Numbered from the stretch's first letter, positions 26,703 through 36,215 are shown. The stretch is DNA of 64,000 nucleotides from Sandaracinobacteroides saxicola (GCF_014117445.1 NZ_CP059851.1:1674001-1738000), one strand, 5' to 3'. The notes: a model not told the origin generated them from the sequence alone. Numbers and translations: made by a program.

Positions 26703-28250
26703 CTACATCAACCCGTCGAACATCTGCGCCTCGGGCCGCAACCGCCGCCGGTTGATGGCATAGACCGCCGCCAGCAGCCGCCGCTTCGCCCGCCGGTATT
26801 CCGCCGTCCCGGTCTCCAGGTTGACGAAGCGCGCCCGCGCGTGCGGCGAATCCTTGCCGGTCACCCGGATCCCCGGATAGCGCCCGCCGCCACCGAACAC
26901 ATCGTTCCAGATCGGCGTGTCCTCCAGGATCGAGAAAATGTTGCACCGCACCCGGTCGAGCCACGGCGCATGCGCCTCCAGGAAGGCCGCGCTCGCCGCC
27001 ACATCCTCGGCCGTCTCGCCGGGAAACCCCGCGAACATGGTGCAGCGTACCGACAGTCCGGCCTCGTTCGCCTCGCGGATGAAGGCCGAATTCGCCTCCA
27101 CGCTCGCGCCCTTGTCCATCCGGTCGAGCATCGCCTGGCTACCGGATTCCAGCCCGAAGCTGATCCGCCGCATGCCGGACCGCGCCGCCGCCCGCAGGTC
27201 CCGCCGCGACAGGCCATTGTCGCGGCGCTGGTCCACATGCACCGTGCCGATCCACTGCGCACCCGGCGCCGCATCCTGGATCTGCTCGGCGATGCCCCGC
27301 CACAGCGCCGGATTGCTGTTCAGCTTCAGGTCCAGGAACAGGATGTTGGAGGTGCCGCACCGCACCGCCTGCTCGCGGATCTCGTGCATCACCGATGGCA
27401 GGCTGCGCGTGCGATAGCTGCGGCCATTGGCCGACACCACATCCGAACAGAACACGCAGCGCCCCCACTGGCAGCCGCGCCCGGTCATCACCGGCACGAT
27501 CCGCACCGGATAACGGTCCCAGGGAAAATCCGAGAAATCCGGCACCGGCGAACGGTCGAGCTTGGCGAACGGCGGCGCCACCCCGCCCGTCCGCCCGTCC
27601 GGCAGCACCATGCCGGGAAAGCGCTGCAGGTCCGTGCCCGAGACCACCGCCTCCATCAGCTCGGGCGCCAGCGTATCCGCCTCGCCGCCATAGATCGCCG
27701 TCACCCCGTCGATCCCGCGCCAGGCCTCGGCGGTCTCCGGCAGGTTGAACGCCGGACCGCCCAGCAGCAGCGGCACGCCCGCCTCCTTCGCGATCCGCCC
27801 CAGCGCGATCACCGTCTCATGATGCTGAAGATAGGCCGAGATCAGCAGCGCGTCCGGCCGCTCCGCCAGCGCCCGCCGCACCGCCGCCAGCACCGCGCCG
27901 TGCGGCCGCCGCTGCCAGCCATACCAGGCCGCCCGCGCGCCATCACGCAGCCAGGCGATTCCCGGCGCGGTCGACAGGTGCAGCCGCCGCATCCAGTGAT
28001 GGTGCGGCCGCTCCGCCCGCTCCCGCTCCGACGCCGGCACATCATGCGCCAGCGGCACCAGCAGCTTCACATGATGCCCCGCGTTGCGCAGCGCCGCCAC
28101 CAGGATGCCGACCGCCAGCGTCGGAAAGGACGCGAAATTGTTGAGATCGACGATCAGCACCGTCCGCCGCGGGAATGCCCCCGCGTCAGCGTCCCCCGAT
28201 TCTTCCGCCAGCAGCTGCCCGCCGGAAATTCCGCCCCGCACCGCGTCCAT
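26703..28250 (-). CDS. B12-binding-domain radical SAM protein
   Basis: 515 residues. The N-terminal half (about 30-215) resembles a cobalamin-binding Rossmann domain (VLIVDLNNFASFPTLAVGIL, DALLISAYLQHH, VPLLLGGPAFN, IYGGEADTL) but lacks the DxHxxG cobalamin motif. The radical SAM part begins at about 245, with cysteines at 260, 265 and 268 in GRGCQWGRCVFCSD, a CX4CX2C spacing instead of CX3CX2C. Downstream FGLESGSQAMLDRMDKG and FAGFPGETAEDV are normal for the class. It could be a methylase or another radical enzyme; the substrate is unknown. Directly upstream of the NOS gene. Confidence 0.87.
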   Translation of the reverse strand: MDAVRGGISGGQLLAEESGDADAGAFPRRTVLIVDLNNFASFPTLAVGILVAALRNAGHHVKLLVPLAHDVPASERERAERPHHHWMRRLHLSTAPGIAWLRDGARAAWYGWQRRPHGAVLAAVRRALAERPDALLISAYLQHHETVIALGRIAKEAGVPLLLGGPAFNLPETAEAWRGIDGVTAIYGGEADTLAPELMEAVVSGTDLQRFPGMVLPDGRTGGVAPPFAKLDRSPVPDFSDFPWDRYPVRIVPVMTGRGCQWGRCVFCSDVVSANGRSYRTRSLPSVMHEIREQAVRCGTSNILFLDLKLNSNPALWRGIAEQIQDAAPGAQWIGTVHVDQRRDNGLSRRDLRAAARSGMRRISFGLESGSQAMLDRMDKGASVEANSAFIREANEAGLSVRCTMFAGFPGETAEDVAASAAFLEAHAPWLDRVRCNIFSILEDTPIWNDVFGGGGRYPGIRVTGKDSPHARARFVNLETGTAEYRRAKRRLLAAVYAINRRRLRPEAQMFDGLM

Positions 28251-28322
28251 GCCCGCCCCGCATACGCCACCAAGATGCCGACTTAACCTTCGCGCACCCC
28301 GGATGACAAGCCGGACCCGCGA

Positions 28323-29285
28323 TCAAATCGCATGCGGCCCGACATAATCCGCGTCATGCGCCACCGGCGGCGCCTCCCCGCGCCGCAGCGCGGCAAGGAC
28401 GCTCGCGAAATCATCCACCGCCCGGAACCCCAGCACCGCCTCCGCCCGGCTGGCGTCATAGACCCGGCCGATGCTCGCCGGCAGGGTCCAGCCCCGCGTC
28501 GCATAGAGCGCGGCGGCATCCGGAAAATGGCGCGCGATCACGGCGGCGGCGTCGCGTTTCAGCGCCATCGCCTCCTGCCGCGCGAACGGCGTCGGCGCCG
28601 ACACGATCAGCACGTCGAACCCCACCGCCGGTGCCCGCTCCAGCGCCAGCAGATGCGCGCGTGCCGCATCCCCGACGCTCAGCCGCCGGTACAGCAGCTC
28701 GTTCGCCTTCATGTTCTCGCCACTCAGCGCCCGATGCGTGTCATCCTCCTCCGGAAAAAAGCGCGACGTCCGCAGCACTACGCACGGCAGACGGTGCGTC
28801 AGCCAGGCATCGCGGCACAGCCCCTCCGCCGCCAGCTTGGTGACGCCATAGATGTTGCGCGGCTCCAATGGCCCACTGCCCTCGTCAAGCCAGACCGCCG
28901 CTTCGGCATCCTCCCGTCGGATCGCATCGGAAATCATCAGCGAGGTGGTCGAGGTGAACACGAACCGGCCGCACCCCGCCGCCACCGCCGCCTGCAACAG
29001 GTTGAGCGTGCCGGTGACATTGACATCCACGAACGCCTGCGGCGGCTGCCGCGCGATGTCCGGCTTGTGCAGCCCGCCGGCATGGATCACCGCGTCGATT
29101 CGCCCGTCCGCGAACACCCCCGCCACCGCGCCGCCGTCCGCCACCGAGGCGACCACATCCGTGTCCACCCCCGGCGCCACATCGAACCCCACCACCCGGT
29201 GCCCCGCCGCCCGCAGCACCGGCGCCAGAAACCGCCCCAACCACCCCGAAGACCCCGTCAACAACACCCGCATCGACTTATCCAT
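28323..29285 (-). CDS. NAD-dependent epimerase/dehydratase family protein
   Basis: A 320-residue extended SDR. The nucleotide motif GSSGWLG is at about 11-17, the serine in VFTSTTSLM at about 114-119 and the catalytic tyrosine/lysine in IYGVTKLAAEG. Likely acts on a nucleotide sugar or related sugar. An internal ATG at 29273 (MRVLLTG) is an alternative start. It lies 72 bases upstream of the radical SAM gene on the same strand, so it may be the first gene of the cluster with glycosyltransferase and NOS. Confidence 0.82.
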   Translation of the reverse strand: MDKSMRVLLTGSSGWLGRFLAPVLRAAGHRVVGFDVAPGVDTDVVASVADGGAVAGVFADGRIDAVIHAGGLHKPDIARQPPQAFVDVNVTGTLNLLQAAVAAGCGRFVFTSTTSLMISDAIRREDAEAAVWLDEGSGPLEPRNIYGVTKLAAEGLCRDAWLTHRLPCVVLRTSRFFPEEDDTHRALSGENMKANELLYRRLSVGDAARAHLLALERAPAVGFDVLIVSAPTPFARQEAMALKRDAAAVIARHFPDAAALYATRGWTLPASIGRVYDASRAEAVLGFRAVDDFASVLAALRRGEAPPVAHDADYVGPHAI

Positions 29286-29435
29286 CGCAAAATCAGAGTT
29301 ATACTGGACTTGGTCAACATCTGTAGTGGCTTTGCGTGCAAGCAGCTATCGCGGCGACTGCAACACCCGAACTTGCACTGCTGCTGCGACACACAGACTG
29401 CTTGAGAAATCGTCCAGGCCGCTGGCGAAAATGGT

Positions 29436-29497
29436 GATTTTCGAGCACCGAAGCGCAGCGCACTTGACGGTGCGTGAGCATCGGAGCGCAGAAAATC
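29436..29497. repeat. Intergenic hairpin element with internal direct repeat
   Basis: GATTTTC (29436-29442) pairs with GAAAATC (29491-29497); inside, CGCAC/GTGCG (29459-29474) forms a central hairpin, and GAGCAYCGRAGCGCAG occurs twice as a direct repeat. This is the structure of a REP-like extragenic element. It lies in the 252-base gap 29286-29537; the rest of that gap holds no gene that I can see. Confidence 0.5.
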
Positions 29498-29537
29498 GAC
29501 ATTTGCAGCCCCGGCATGGGCGATTTATCAAGCGGTC

Positions 29538-30170
29538 TCACGCCCGCGCCCCCGGCCGCGCCTTCACCTCCGCCTGCCACCTCAGCAGCGCCTCCTGCTC
29601 CGGCGCCGGCCGCAACCCCACCCATTTGGCGAAATCCACGCTGATCGCCGCGGTGATGTCGGCGATGCTGAACCGCTCGCCTGCCACGAACGGCACGTCG
29701 CGCAGCCGCGCGTCCAGCTCCGCCAGCCAGTGCGCCGCCAGCATCAGCCCCCGCTCCGCCAGCGCGGGGATCGCCGGTGTCGGCGGAATCCGCCCCGGCA
29801 TCCCCCGCTCGGCATAGGCCGGCTGCGTGTTGCGGAACGCCGCCGCCACGTTGAACATGCCCTCGAACTCCATCCGCCGCTGCCAGCTCTCGATCCGCGC
29901 CATTTCCAGCGCATCGCGCCCCAGCAGGTTCGGTTCCGGATGCAGCCCCTCCAGATAGCGGCAGATGGCCACCGATTCGTCCAGGATGCCGCCGTCGTCC
30001 AACAGCAGCGTTGGCACCACCCCGCGCGGGTTCACCGCCAGAAACGCCGGCGCCAGATTCTCGCCGGCCATGATGTCCACCTGCACCATCGGCAGGCTCA
30101 CGCCCTTCTCGGCCAGGAACCAGCGCACCCGGCGCGGGTTGGGCGCCTTCGCCATGTCATACAGCAGCAT
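29538..30170 (-). CDS. Glutathione S-transferase family protein
   Basis: 210 residues. The thioredoxin-like domain is MLLYDMAKAPNPRRVRWFLAEKG, VNPRGVVPTLLLDDGG (cis-Pro) and LDESVAICRYLEGLHP (glutathione site); a helical domain with RFSIADITAAISVDF follows. It differs clearly from the GST at 15253. The start at 30170 is preferred over an upstream in-frame ATG because the GST fold begins exactly there. It is divergent from a GNAT acetyltransferase, separated by 254 bases with no clear signal in between. Confidence 0.87.
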   Translation of the reverse strand: MLLYDMAKAPNPRRVRWFLAEKGVSLPMVQVDIMAGENLAPAFLAVNPRGVVPTLLLDDGGILDESVAICRYLEGLHPEPNLLGRDALEMARIESWQRRMEFEGMFNVAAAFRNTQPAYAERGMPGRIPPTPAIPALAERGLMLAAHWLAELDARLRDVPFVAGERFSIADITAAISVDFAKWVGLRPAPEQEALLRWQAEVKARPGARA

Positions 30171-30424
30171 CGTCAACCTCCATGATGCCCACCCTGTCAG
30201 CCGGCCACGCGGATGCAAAGCCCCCTTGCGCGCCTGCGCAAATCCGCTAGAGGCGCCGCATGACAATGGTGCTCCACAAGGCTTTGCGACGCGGCTGACC
30301 GTCGCGCGGGTGCATCCCCGGCGCGGCGGGTGGGTGGCGAACAGGCCATCCAGCGGGGGGCTTCCCCACCTTCACCACGCTCCACCTTCACCACAGCGTC
30401 ACAGCTTTCTGTCAGGCCGCACCC

Positions 30425-30940
30425 ATGATCATCACGCCCTTCGCTGCGTCGCACGATTCCGCCGTCGACACCCTGCTCGACACATGCTTCGGCCCTGCCC
30501 GCGGCCGTCGCACCGCCGCGCTGCTCCGCCACGGCGCGAAACGCCGCGATGACCTCAGCTTCGTCGCGCACGTCGATGGCGCGCTTGCCGGCGCCATCCA
30601 GCTCTGGCCGCTTAACCTGGTGGGCGAAGGCCGCCACCACCGCATCCTGCTGCTCGGCCCCCTCGTCAGCGCCCCCGCCCACCGCAACCGCGGCATCGGT
30701 GGCGCGCTGATGGACACCGCGCTGGCGGCCGCCGACGCCACCGGCGAGCGCGCCATCCTGCTGATCGGCGACGCGCCCTACTACGCCCGCTGGGGTTTCA
30801 GCGCCGCCCGCACCGCCCACTGGTCGCTCCCCGGCCCGGTCGACCGCGCGCGGCTCCTGCTGCGCGCACCGGACCTGCCACCGCTTCCCCGCATCGCCGC
30901 CCTTGCTCCCGCCGTCTCACCCCGCGCCCGCGCGGCCTGA
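30425..30940 (+). CDS. GNAT family N-acetyltransferase
   Basis: A 171-residue acetyl-CoA-dependent transferase. The acetyl-CoA motif is LLGPLVSAPAHRNRGIGGALMDTAL (R-x-x-G-I-G), with LIGDAPYYARWGFS as the following motif B. The form with GDAPYYARWGF is common in small predicted YhbS-like acetyltransferases. Substrate unknown. It is followed at 42 bases by the DUF1285 gene on the same strand. Confidence 0.85.
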   Translation: MIITPFAASHDSAVDTLLDTCFGPARGRRTAALLRHGAKRRDDLSFVAHVDGALAGAIQLWPLNLVGEGRHHRILLLGPLVSAPAHRNRGIGGALMDTALAAADATGERAILLIGDAPYYARWGFSAARTAHWSLPGPVDRARLLLRAPDLPPLPRIAALAPAVSPRARAA

Positions 30941-30981
30941 GACGGCTTGAAGCGCGCCCCGGCGCGTGCCAAGCGCAGCGC

Positions 30982-31545
30982 ATGGACCCGATCCGCCCCG
31001 ACCTTCCCGACCTGTCGCAAAGCTCGCTGGCGGACATCGCCCGGCTGCTTGCCGACCGCAAACTGCCGCCGGTGGAAAAATGGAACCCCGCCCACTGCGG
31101 CGACAGCGACATGCGCATCGCCGCCGACGGCACCTGGTTCTACCGCGGCACACCCCTTGGCCGCCCCGCCATGATGAAGCTGTTCGCCACCGTCCTGCGC
31201 CGCGAGCCCGACGGCAGCTTCGTCCTCGTCACGCCCGCCGAAAAACTCAGCATCACGGTCGAGGACGCCCCCTTCATCGCGGTCGAAGTGACCAGCGAAG
31301 GCGAAGGCGAGCAACGCACCCTCGCCTTCCGCACCAATGTCGATGATCTCGTGATCGCCGGCCCCGACAATCCCCTGCGCCTCACCCGCGCGCCGGACGG
31401 CAGCCCGCGTCCCTATCTCCACGTCCGCGCCGGGCTGGAGGCGCTCGTCAATCGCCCCACCTTCTACCAGCTCGCCGACTGGGCGCTGGACTGCGACCCG
31501 CCCGGCCTCTGGAGCAAAGGCGCCTGGTTTGCCTTCGCTGATTGA
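30982..31545 (+). CDS. DUF1285 domain-containing protein
   Basis: 187 residues that match the DUF1285 layout: PPVEKWNPAHCGDSDMRIAADGTWFYRGTPLGRPAMMKLFATVL near the N-terminus and YQLADWALD near the C-terminus. Structures of this family show two small beta-barrel-like domains, but no function is established. Its end overlaps the Nudix gene by 17 bases, so it opens a three-gene operon with Nudix and CCA transferase genes. Confidence 0.85.
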   Translation: MDPIRPDLPDLSQSSLADIARLLADRKLPPVEKWNPAHCGDSDMRIAADGTWFYRGTPLGRPAMMKLFATVLRREPDGSFVLVTPAEKLSITVEDAPFIAVEVTSEGEGEQRTLAFRTNVDDLVIAGPDNPLRLTRAPDGSPRPYLHVRAGLEALVNRPTFYQLADWALDCDPPGLWSKGAWFAFAD

Positions 31546-32131
31546 CCGCCTCACCGCCCGCCTCTCCGCCACCGATGGCCCGGCGCCTTTGTTGGGGGAC
31601 GGGGATGGCGATTTCGGCACCTTGGGCACCGCCACCACCACGCGCCTCACGCCCGCCGCCGTGCTTGTGCCCATCGTGCAACGCTCCGACCCCGGCCTGC
31701 TGCTCACCCGCCGCACCGCCGCGCTGCGCCAGCATGCCGGCCAGGTCGCCTTCCCCGGTGGCCGCATCGATGCCGAAGACCCCACGCCCGAAGCCGCCGC
31801 GCTCCGCGAGGCGCAGGAGGAAATCGGCCTCCCGCCCCACGCCGTCACCCTCCTCGGCCGCTCCGACCCGTACGAGACCGGCACCGGCTACGCCATCACC
31901 CCCATCGTCGGCCTGATCCCGCCCGACCTCGCCTTCGTCCCCAGCGCCAGCGAAGTGGACTCGGTATTCGAAATTCCCCTCGCCTTCGCGCTCGACCCCG
32001 CCAACCATCAGCTGCGGGAGGCCGAATGGAAGGGCCGCCTGCGCCGCTTCTACGTCATCGAGCACGGCGTCTGGCACATCTGGGGCGCCACCGCCGGCAT
32101 GATCGTCAACCTCGCCCGGCGCCTGGCATGA
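31529..32131 (+). CDS. Nudix hydrolase, CoA pyrophosphatase type
   Basis: 200 residues with a TTG start inside the DUF1285 gene. The Nudix box is visible as GGRIDAEDPTPEAAALREAQEEIGL, preceded by HAGQVAFPGG, the extra motif of CoA-diphosphatases such as NudL. It would cut CoA or acyl-CoA to phosphopantetheine and 3',5'-ADP. The stop overlaps the ATG of the CCA transferase (ATGA). Confidence 0.87.
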   Translation: MPSLIDRLTARLSATDGPAPLLGDGDGDFGTLGTATTTRLTPAAVLVPIVQRSDPGLLLTRRTAALRQHAGQVAFPGGRIDAEDPTPEAAALREAQEEIGLPPHAVTLLGRSDPYETGTGYAITPIVGLIPPDLAFVPSASEVDSVFEIPLAFALDPANHQLREAEWKGRLRRFYVIEHGVWHIWGATAGMIVNLARRLA

Positions 32132-33309
32132 TCCTCGATCCCGCCCGCTGGGCCGCCATCCCCGGCCTCCCCGCGGTCCTGGCGGCGCTGCCCGATGCCC
32201 GCATCGTCGGCGGCGCGGTACGCGATGCGCTCATGGACCTGCCGCTGTCGGACGTCGATCTCGCCACCGCCCTGCCGCCCAAAGAGGTCATCGCCCACCT
32301 CGAATCCGCCGGCCTGAAAGCCGTCCCCACCGGCCTGAAGCACGGCACCATCACCGCCGTCAGCGCCGGCCACCCCTTCGAGGTCACCACGCTGCGCCAC
32401 GACCTCCGCACCGACGGCCGCCATGCCGAGGTCGCCTTCACCAACGACTGGCAGGCCGACGCCGCGCGCCGCGACTTCACCATCAACGCACTCTACGCCG
32501 ATCCCGTCACAGGCGACATTACGGACTGGTTCGGCGGCCTCGAAGACATTTCACTGGCGCGCGTCCGTTTCATTGGTGAACCGTTGCGGCGCATCGCCGA
32601 GGATCATCTGCGCATCCTGCGCTTCTTCCGCTTCACCGCCCGCTTCGCCCGACGCGTTGATCCCGCCGGCCTCGCCGCCTGTTCCGCCCGCGCCAACGAC
32701 CTGATGGCATTGAGCCGCGAACGCATCCGCGACGAGCTGCTGAAAATCCTTGCCCTCCCCGCCCCCGTCGCCACCCTCGCCACCATGCTCGACCACGGCA
32801 TCCTGCGCCCCGTGCTCCCCGAAATCCGCGCCGAAACCCTGCCGGCGCTCACCGCGCTGATCGCGGCCGAGGCCACCGTCGGCCTCCCCGCCGACCCCCT
32901 GCGCCGCCTCGCCGCGCTGCTTCCCGCCGATGCCACCATCGTCGATGACATCTCCGCCCGCCTCAAACTTTCCAATACCGACCGCGTGCGGATGGGTCAT
33001 GCCGCCAGCCGCGCGCCCGTCGCCGCCGATCCGCGTGCCACCGCCTATGCGCTCGGCACCACCAGCACCCTCGACCGCCTGCTCCTCACCGCCGACCCCC
33101 GCGCTGCCGCCTGGGCGCCCCGTCTCGCCAGCTGGCGCAAACCCCGCCTGCCGCTCAGCGGCAAGGATCTGATCGCCATGGGCCTCTCCCCCGGCCCCAT
33201 CGTCAGCGCGAAACTCGCCGACGTCGAACGCCGCTGGATCGCCGCCGGCTTCCCCTCCGACCGCGAAACCACCGCCGCGATCGCCCGTCAGGTGCTGGGG
33301 CTGGCCTGA
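32128..33309 (+). CDS. cca: CCA tRNA nucleotidyltransferase / poly(A) polymerase family
   Basis: 393 residues. The class II nucleotidyltransferase head starts with RIVGGAVRDALMDLPLSDVDLAT, whose Asp42 and Asp44 bind magnesium; RRDFTINALYAD, DWFGGLEDI and RRIAEDHLRILRFFRFTARF are the following conserved motifs. It adds or repairs the 3' CCA of tRNA; discrimination from poly(A) polymerase is not certain, but the alphaproteobacterial form in this operon context is normally CCA-adding. Its tail overlaps gmk on the other strand by 22 bases. Confidence 0.88.
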   Translation: MILDPARWAAIPGLPAVLAALPDARIVGGAVRDALMDLPLSDVDLATALPPKEVIAHLESAGLKAVPTGLKHGTITAVSAGHPFEVTTLRHDLRTDGRHAEVAFTNDWQADAARRDFTINALYADPVTGDITDWFGGLEDISLARVRFIGEPLRRIAEDHLRILRFFRFTARFARRVDPAGLAACSARANDLMALSRERIRDELLKILALPAPVATLATMLDHGILRPVLPEIRAETLPALTALIAAEATVGLPADPLRRLAALLPADATIVDDISARLKLSNTDRVRMGHAASRAPVAADPRATAYALGTTSTLDRLLLTADPRAAAWAPRLASWRKPRLPLSGKDLIAMGLSPGPIVSAKLADVERRWIAAGFPSDRETTAAIARQVLGLA

Positions 33310-33956
33310 TCCTTCATCAGTTCCCGCACGAAATCCACCAGCCCTTCCTGACGCCGCCGCCGCAGCCGTGCCGCGGTCAGGATCGCGCGGATGTCCGCCA
33401 GGCACACGGCGGCGTCATCATTGATCAGCACATGGTCATATTCCGCCCAGTGGCTGATCTCGTCCTTCGCCCGCGCCATCCGGCTCGCGACCACCTCGGC
33501 GCTGTCGGTCGCCCGTCCCGCCAGCCGTCGCGCCAGCTCCGTCATGGAGGGCGGCAGCAGGAAGATGCTCACCAGGTCATTCTTGGCATCCGCCTGCCGC
33601 AGCTGCTGCGTTCCCTGCCAGTCGATGTCGAACAACACGTCCCGCCCGGCCTTCAGCGCTGCCATCACGGGCGCCCGCGGCGTGCCGTAAAGATGCCCGA
33701 ACACCAGCGCCCACTCCAGCAGCTCGCCGCCCTTCGCCATGGCATCGAACCGCGCGGGATCGACGAAATGATAGTCGCGCCCATCCACCTCGCCCGGTCG
33801 CGGCGGGCGCGTCGTCACGCTCACCGACAGGGTGATGGCCTCATCCTCCGCCAGCAACGCGCGGGAGAGCGTGGTCTTCCCCGCGCCGGACGGGCTGGAG
33901 AGCACCAGCAGCAACCCCCGCCGCTTCAGCGTCTGCGCGCTCCTTGGCGTTGTCAT
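33288..33956 (-). CDS. gmk: Guanylate kinase
   Basis: 222 residues. Phosphorylates GMP to GDP. The P-loop is [11 protein letters not shown] with Lys27; [20 protein letters not shown] and [18 protein letters not shown] are the GMP-binding segments, and [11 protein letters not shown] the Walker-B-like strand. Starts with ATG overlapping the fumC stop. Slightly longer than E. coli Gmk (207) because of an N-terminal basic stretch and C-terminal tail. Confidence 0.94.
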   Translation of the reverse strand: MTTPRSAQTLKRRGLLLVLSSPSGAGKTTLSRALLAEDEAITLSVSVTTRPPRPGEVDGRDYHFVDPARFDAMAKGGELLEWALVFGHLYGTPRAPVMAALKAGRDVLFDIDWQGTQQLRQADAKNDLVSIFLLPPSMTELARRLAGRATDSAEVVASRMARAKDEISHWAEYDHVLINDDAAVCLADIRAILTAARLRRRRQEGLVDFVRELMKDQASPST

Positions 33957-35341
33957 GTCATCGTCTCCGGCCGCACCAGCCGGCGGAACTGCGCCTCATC
34001 CACCAGCCCCAGCGCCAACCCGGCTTCCAGCAGGCTCTCGCCCTGATGATGCGCCCGCTTGGCGATCGCGGCCGCCGCGTCATAGCCGATCTCCGGCGCC
34101 AGCGCGGTCACCAGCATCAGGCTGCGCTCCACCAGCTCCGCCAGCCGCGTCCTGTTCGGCGTCATGCCCTCTACGCACCGCGCGCGGAAGCTCTCCACCC
34201 CATCGCTCAACAGCGCGATGCCGCGCAAAATATTATGTGCGATCAGTGGCTTGAACACGTTCAGCTGCAAATGCCCCTGCAACCCGCCGATCGTCACCGC
34301 AACATGATTGCCCATCACCTGCGCGCACACCATGGTCAGCATCTCGCACTGGGTCGGGTTCACCTTGCCCGGCATGATGCTGCTGCCCGGCTCATTCTCC
34401 GGCAGGTTCAGCTCCCCCAGCCCGGATCGCGGCCCGCTGCCCAGCAGCCGCAGGTCGTTGGCGATCTTGCTGAGCCCCACCGCGATGGTGTTCAGCACCC
34501 CCGACACCTCGACCATCGCGTCATGCGTCGCCAGCGCCTCGAACTTGTTCGGCGCGCTCACCCAGGGCACCCCGCCGGTCAGCTCGCCCAGTGCCGCCAC
34601 GAACGCCTCGCCGAACCCCGGCGGCGCATTCAGCCCCGTGCCCACTGCCGTGCCGCCCTGCGCCAGCCGGCTCAGCCGCGGCCACAGCGCCACCACCCGC
34701 GCCGCGCCATCCTCGCAGGTCTGCGCGAACGCCGACATCTCCTGCCCCAGCGTCACCGGCGTCGCATCCTGCAAATGCGTGCGCCCGATCTTCACCAGGT
34801 CCGCCCAGGCCGCTTCATGCGCGCGAAACGCCGCCGCCAGCCCGCGCAGCGCCGCCAGCAACCGGTTGCGCAGTTCCAGCGCCACCGCGATGTGCATCGC
34901 CGTCGGAAAGCTGTCGTTGGAGGACTGGCTGCGGTTGACATGATCGTTCGGATGCACCGGCGCCTTGCCGCCGCGAACGCCCGTCAGCATCTCGTTCGCC
35001 CGCCCGGCGATGACCTCGTTGACATTCATGTTGGTCTGCGTGCCGCTGCCCGTCTGCCAGATCACCAGCGGAAACTGGTCATCGTGCCTGCCTTCCGCGA
35101 CCTCGGTTGCCGCCGCCACGATCGCCTCCGCCAGCGCGCCATCCAGCCCGTGCGCGCGATTCACCGTTGCAGCCGCTGCCTTCAACCAGCCGAAGGCATG
35201 GATCAGCGGCAGCGGCATCCGCTCCCCGGCGCCACCCGCCAGGTGGATCGGAAAGTTGCCGATGCTGCGCTGCGTCTGGGCACCCCAATAGGCGTCATCC
35301 GGCACCATGATGGTGCCGAAACTGTCGCTTTCCGCCCTCAC
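33953..35341 (-). CDS. fumC: Class II fumarate hydratase
   Basis: 462 residues, iron-independent fumarase of the TCA cycle. Hallmarks are [19 protein letters not shown], the His-containing [16 protein letters not shown], and the signature loop [16 protein letters not shown] with the catalytic serine. Begins with GTG overlapping the sspB stop (GTGA) and overlaps gmk downstream, so sspB-fumC-gmk is one compact operon. Confidence 0.95.
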   Translation of the reverse strand: MRAESDSFGTIMVPDDAYWGAQTQRSIGNFPIHLAGGAGERMPLPLIHAFGWLKAAAATVNRAHGLDGALAEAIVAAATEVAEGRHDDQFPLVIWQTGSGTQTNMNVNEVIAGRANEMLTGVRGGKAPVHPNDHVNRSQSSNDSFPTAMHIAVALELRNRLLAALRGLAAAFRAHEAAWADLVKIGRTHLQDATPVTLGQEMSAFAQTCEDGAARVVALWPRLSRLAQGGTAVGTGLNAPPGFGEAFVAALGELTGGVPWVSAPNKFEALATHDAMVEVSGVLNTIAVGLSKIANDLRLLGSGPRSGLGELNLPENEPGSSIMPGKVNPTQCEMLTMVCAQVMGNHVAVTIGGLQGHLQLNVFKPLIAHNILRGIALLSDGVESFRARCVEGMTPNRTRLAELVERSLMLVTALAPEIGYDAAAAIAKRAHHQGESLLEAGLALGLVDEAQFRRLVRPETMT

Positions 35342-35808
35342 TTCTTCCGCTTGAAGTCGAACGACACCACGTTCGATCCCGCCTCCGCCACCGGCTCGGG
35401 CTTCGCCGGCTCGGGGGCCGGTTCATTCACCTGGAACTGCAAGGCGAAATTCACCGCCGGATCAACGAACCCGCTGACCGCCGCGAACGGCACGTGCAGC
35501 TTCGCCGGCACCTGGTTGAAGGTCAGCCCCACCTCGAACCAGTCATCGGTCACCGCCAGGTCCCAATAGCGGTGCTGCAACACGATGGTCATCTCCTCGG
35601 GGTAGCGCTCCAGCAGATGCTTCGGCATCTCCACCCCGGGAAAACGGGTGCGGAAGGCGATGAAGAAATGATGTGCCCCCGGCAGGCCGCCGCCCGCCTC
35701 GACATCACGCAGCACGCGACGCACCACCCCGCGCAGCGAATCCTGCACGATCTCATCATAGGCGATGAGGCTGTCGGGCGTGTCGGGCGTCTCCGGCGGT
35801 TCGGCCAT
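35338..35808 (-). CDS. sspB: SspB-family ClpXP adaptor
   Basis: 156 residues. The alphaproteobacterial SspB fold is recognisable: [60 protein letters not shown] and [21 protein letters not shown] proline-rich linker leads to the short C-terminal tail [12 protein letters not shown], which in known SspB docks on ClpX. SspB carries tmRNA-tagged proteins to ClpXP. It lies directly downstream of the tmRNA gene on the same strand, which strengthens the call. Confidence 0.92.
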   Translation of the reverse strand: MAEPPETPDTPDSLIAYDEIVQDSLRGVVRRVLRDVEAGGGLPGAHHFFIAFRTRFPGVEMPKHLLERYPEEMTIVLQHRYWDLAVTDDWFEVGLTFNQVPAKLHVPFAAVSGFVDPAVNFALQFQVNEPAPEPAKPEPVAEAGSNVVSFDFKRKK

Positions 35809-35868
35809 GGCGGTTCCTGTTCGTCGCCCAAGTGGCGCGGCGACCGATGAAGGTCAAGATGAGATGAT

Positions 35869-36209
35869 GGAGGAGTTTCTGTTGCCCGGCACTCCTCCAG
35901 GCCGCTGGTTTCCGATTCTGTTACCGGGTTCGGTCCGAACCCTGCTCATGCGTCATAACGTCAGCCTTGGGGGCCTTCGTTACGCGGCAATCGCAAATGC
36001 CTCGTTGTCGTTGGCATTTGTGGATTTTGAACCGTTTTACGGGAGTGTCTGCCCGGGCAAAAAATGCGTCTTTCGAAACACGTCGATCCTGGTTCGGCCC
36101 CGTCAATCCCCGCCGCAACAGCGGGGTCTGGTGGAGCCGCCGGGTACTGCCCCCGGGTCCGCTATCCCTATTCCACGCACTCGTTCATCACCATCTCCGC
36201 CGAAGCGGC
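35869..36209 (-). ncRNA. ssrA: Circularly permuted two-piece tmRNA
   Basis: Rescues stalled ribosomes. Read on the minus strand, the acceptor piece comes first: T-arm CCGGG-GGCAGTA-CCCGG (36140-36156), then acceptor strand CGGCTCC plus ACCA (36129-36139). A 27-base segment (36102-36128) that forms a CCCCGC/GCGGGG hairpin is then removed. The coding piece starts at 36101 with GGGGCCG, which pairs with CGGCTCC and leaves a G3-U70 pair, the alanine identity element. The tag frame at 36015-35980 reads ANDNEAFAIAA then TAA. An 8-bp stem at 35869-35898 closes the gene. The outer ends are estimates. Confidence 0.93.
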
Positions 36210-36215
36210 ATCGCT

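Noticed and set aside
29413-35907. CCAGGCCGCTGG present at about 29414 and 35897 as a shared repeat
   Set aside because: Only 12 bases of GC-rich sequence match, and the flanks differ; chance is a sufficient explanation.
35926-35942. GGGTTCGG/CCGAACCC as the T-arm of a tRNA
   Set aside because: No acceptor or anticodon arm fits; it lies within the coding piece of the tmRNA.
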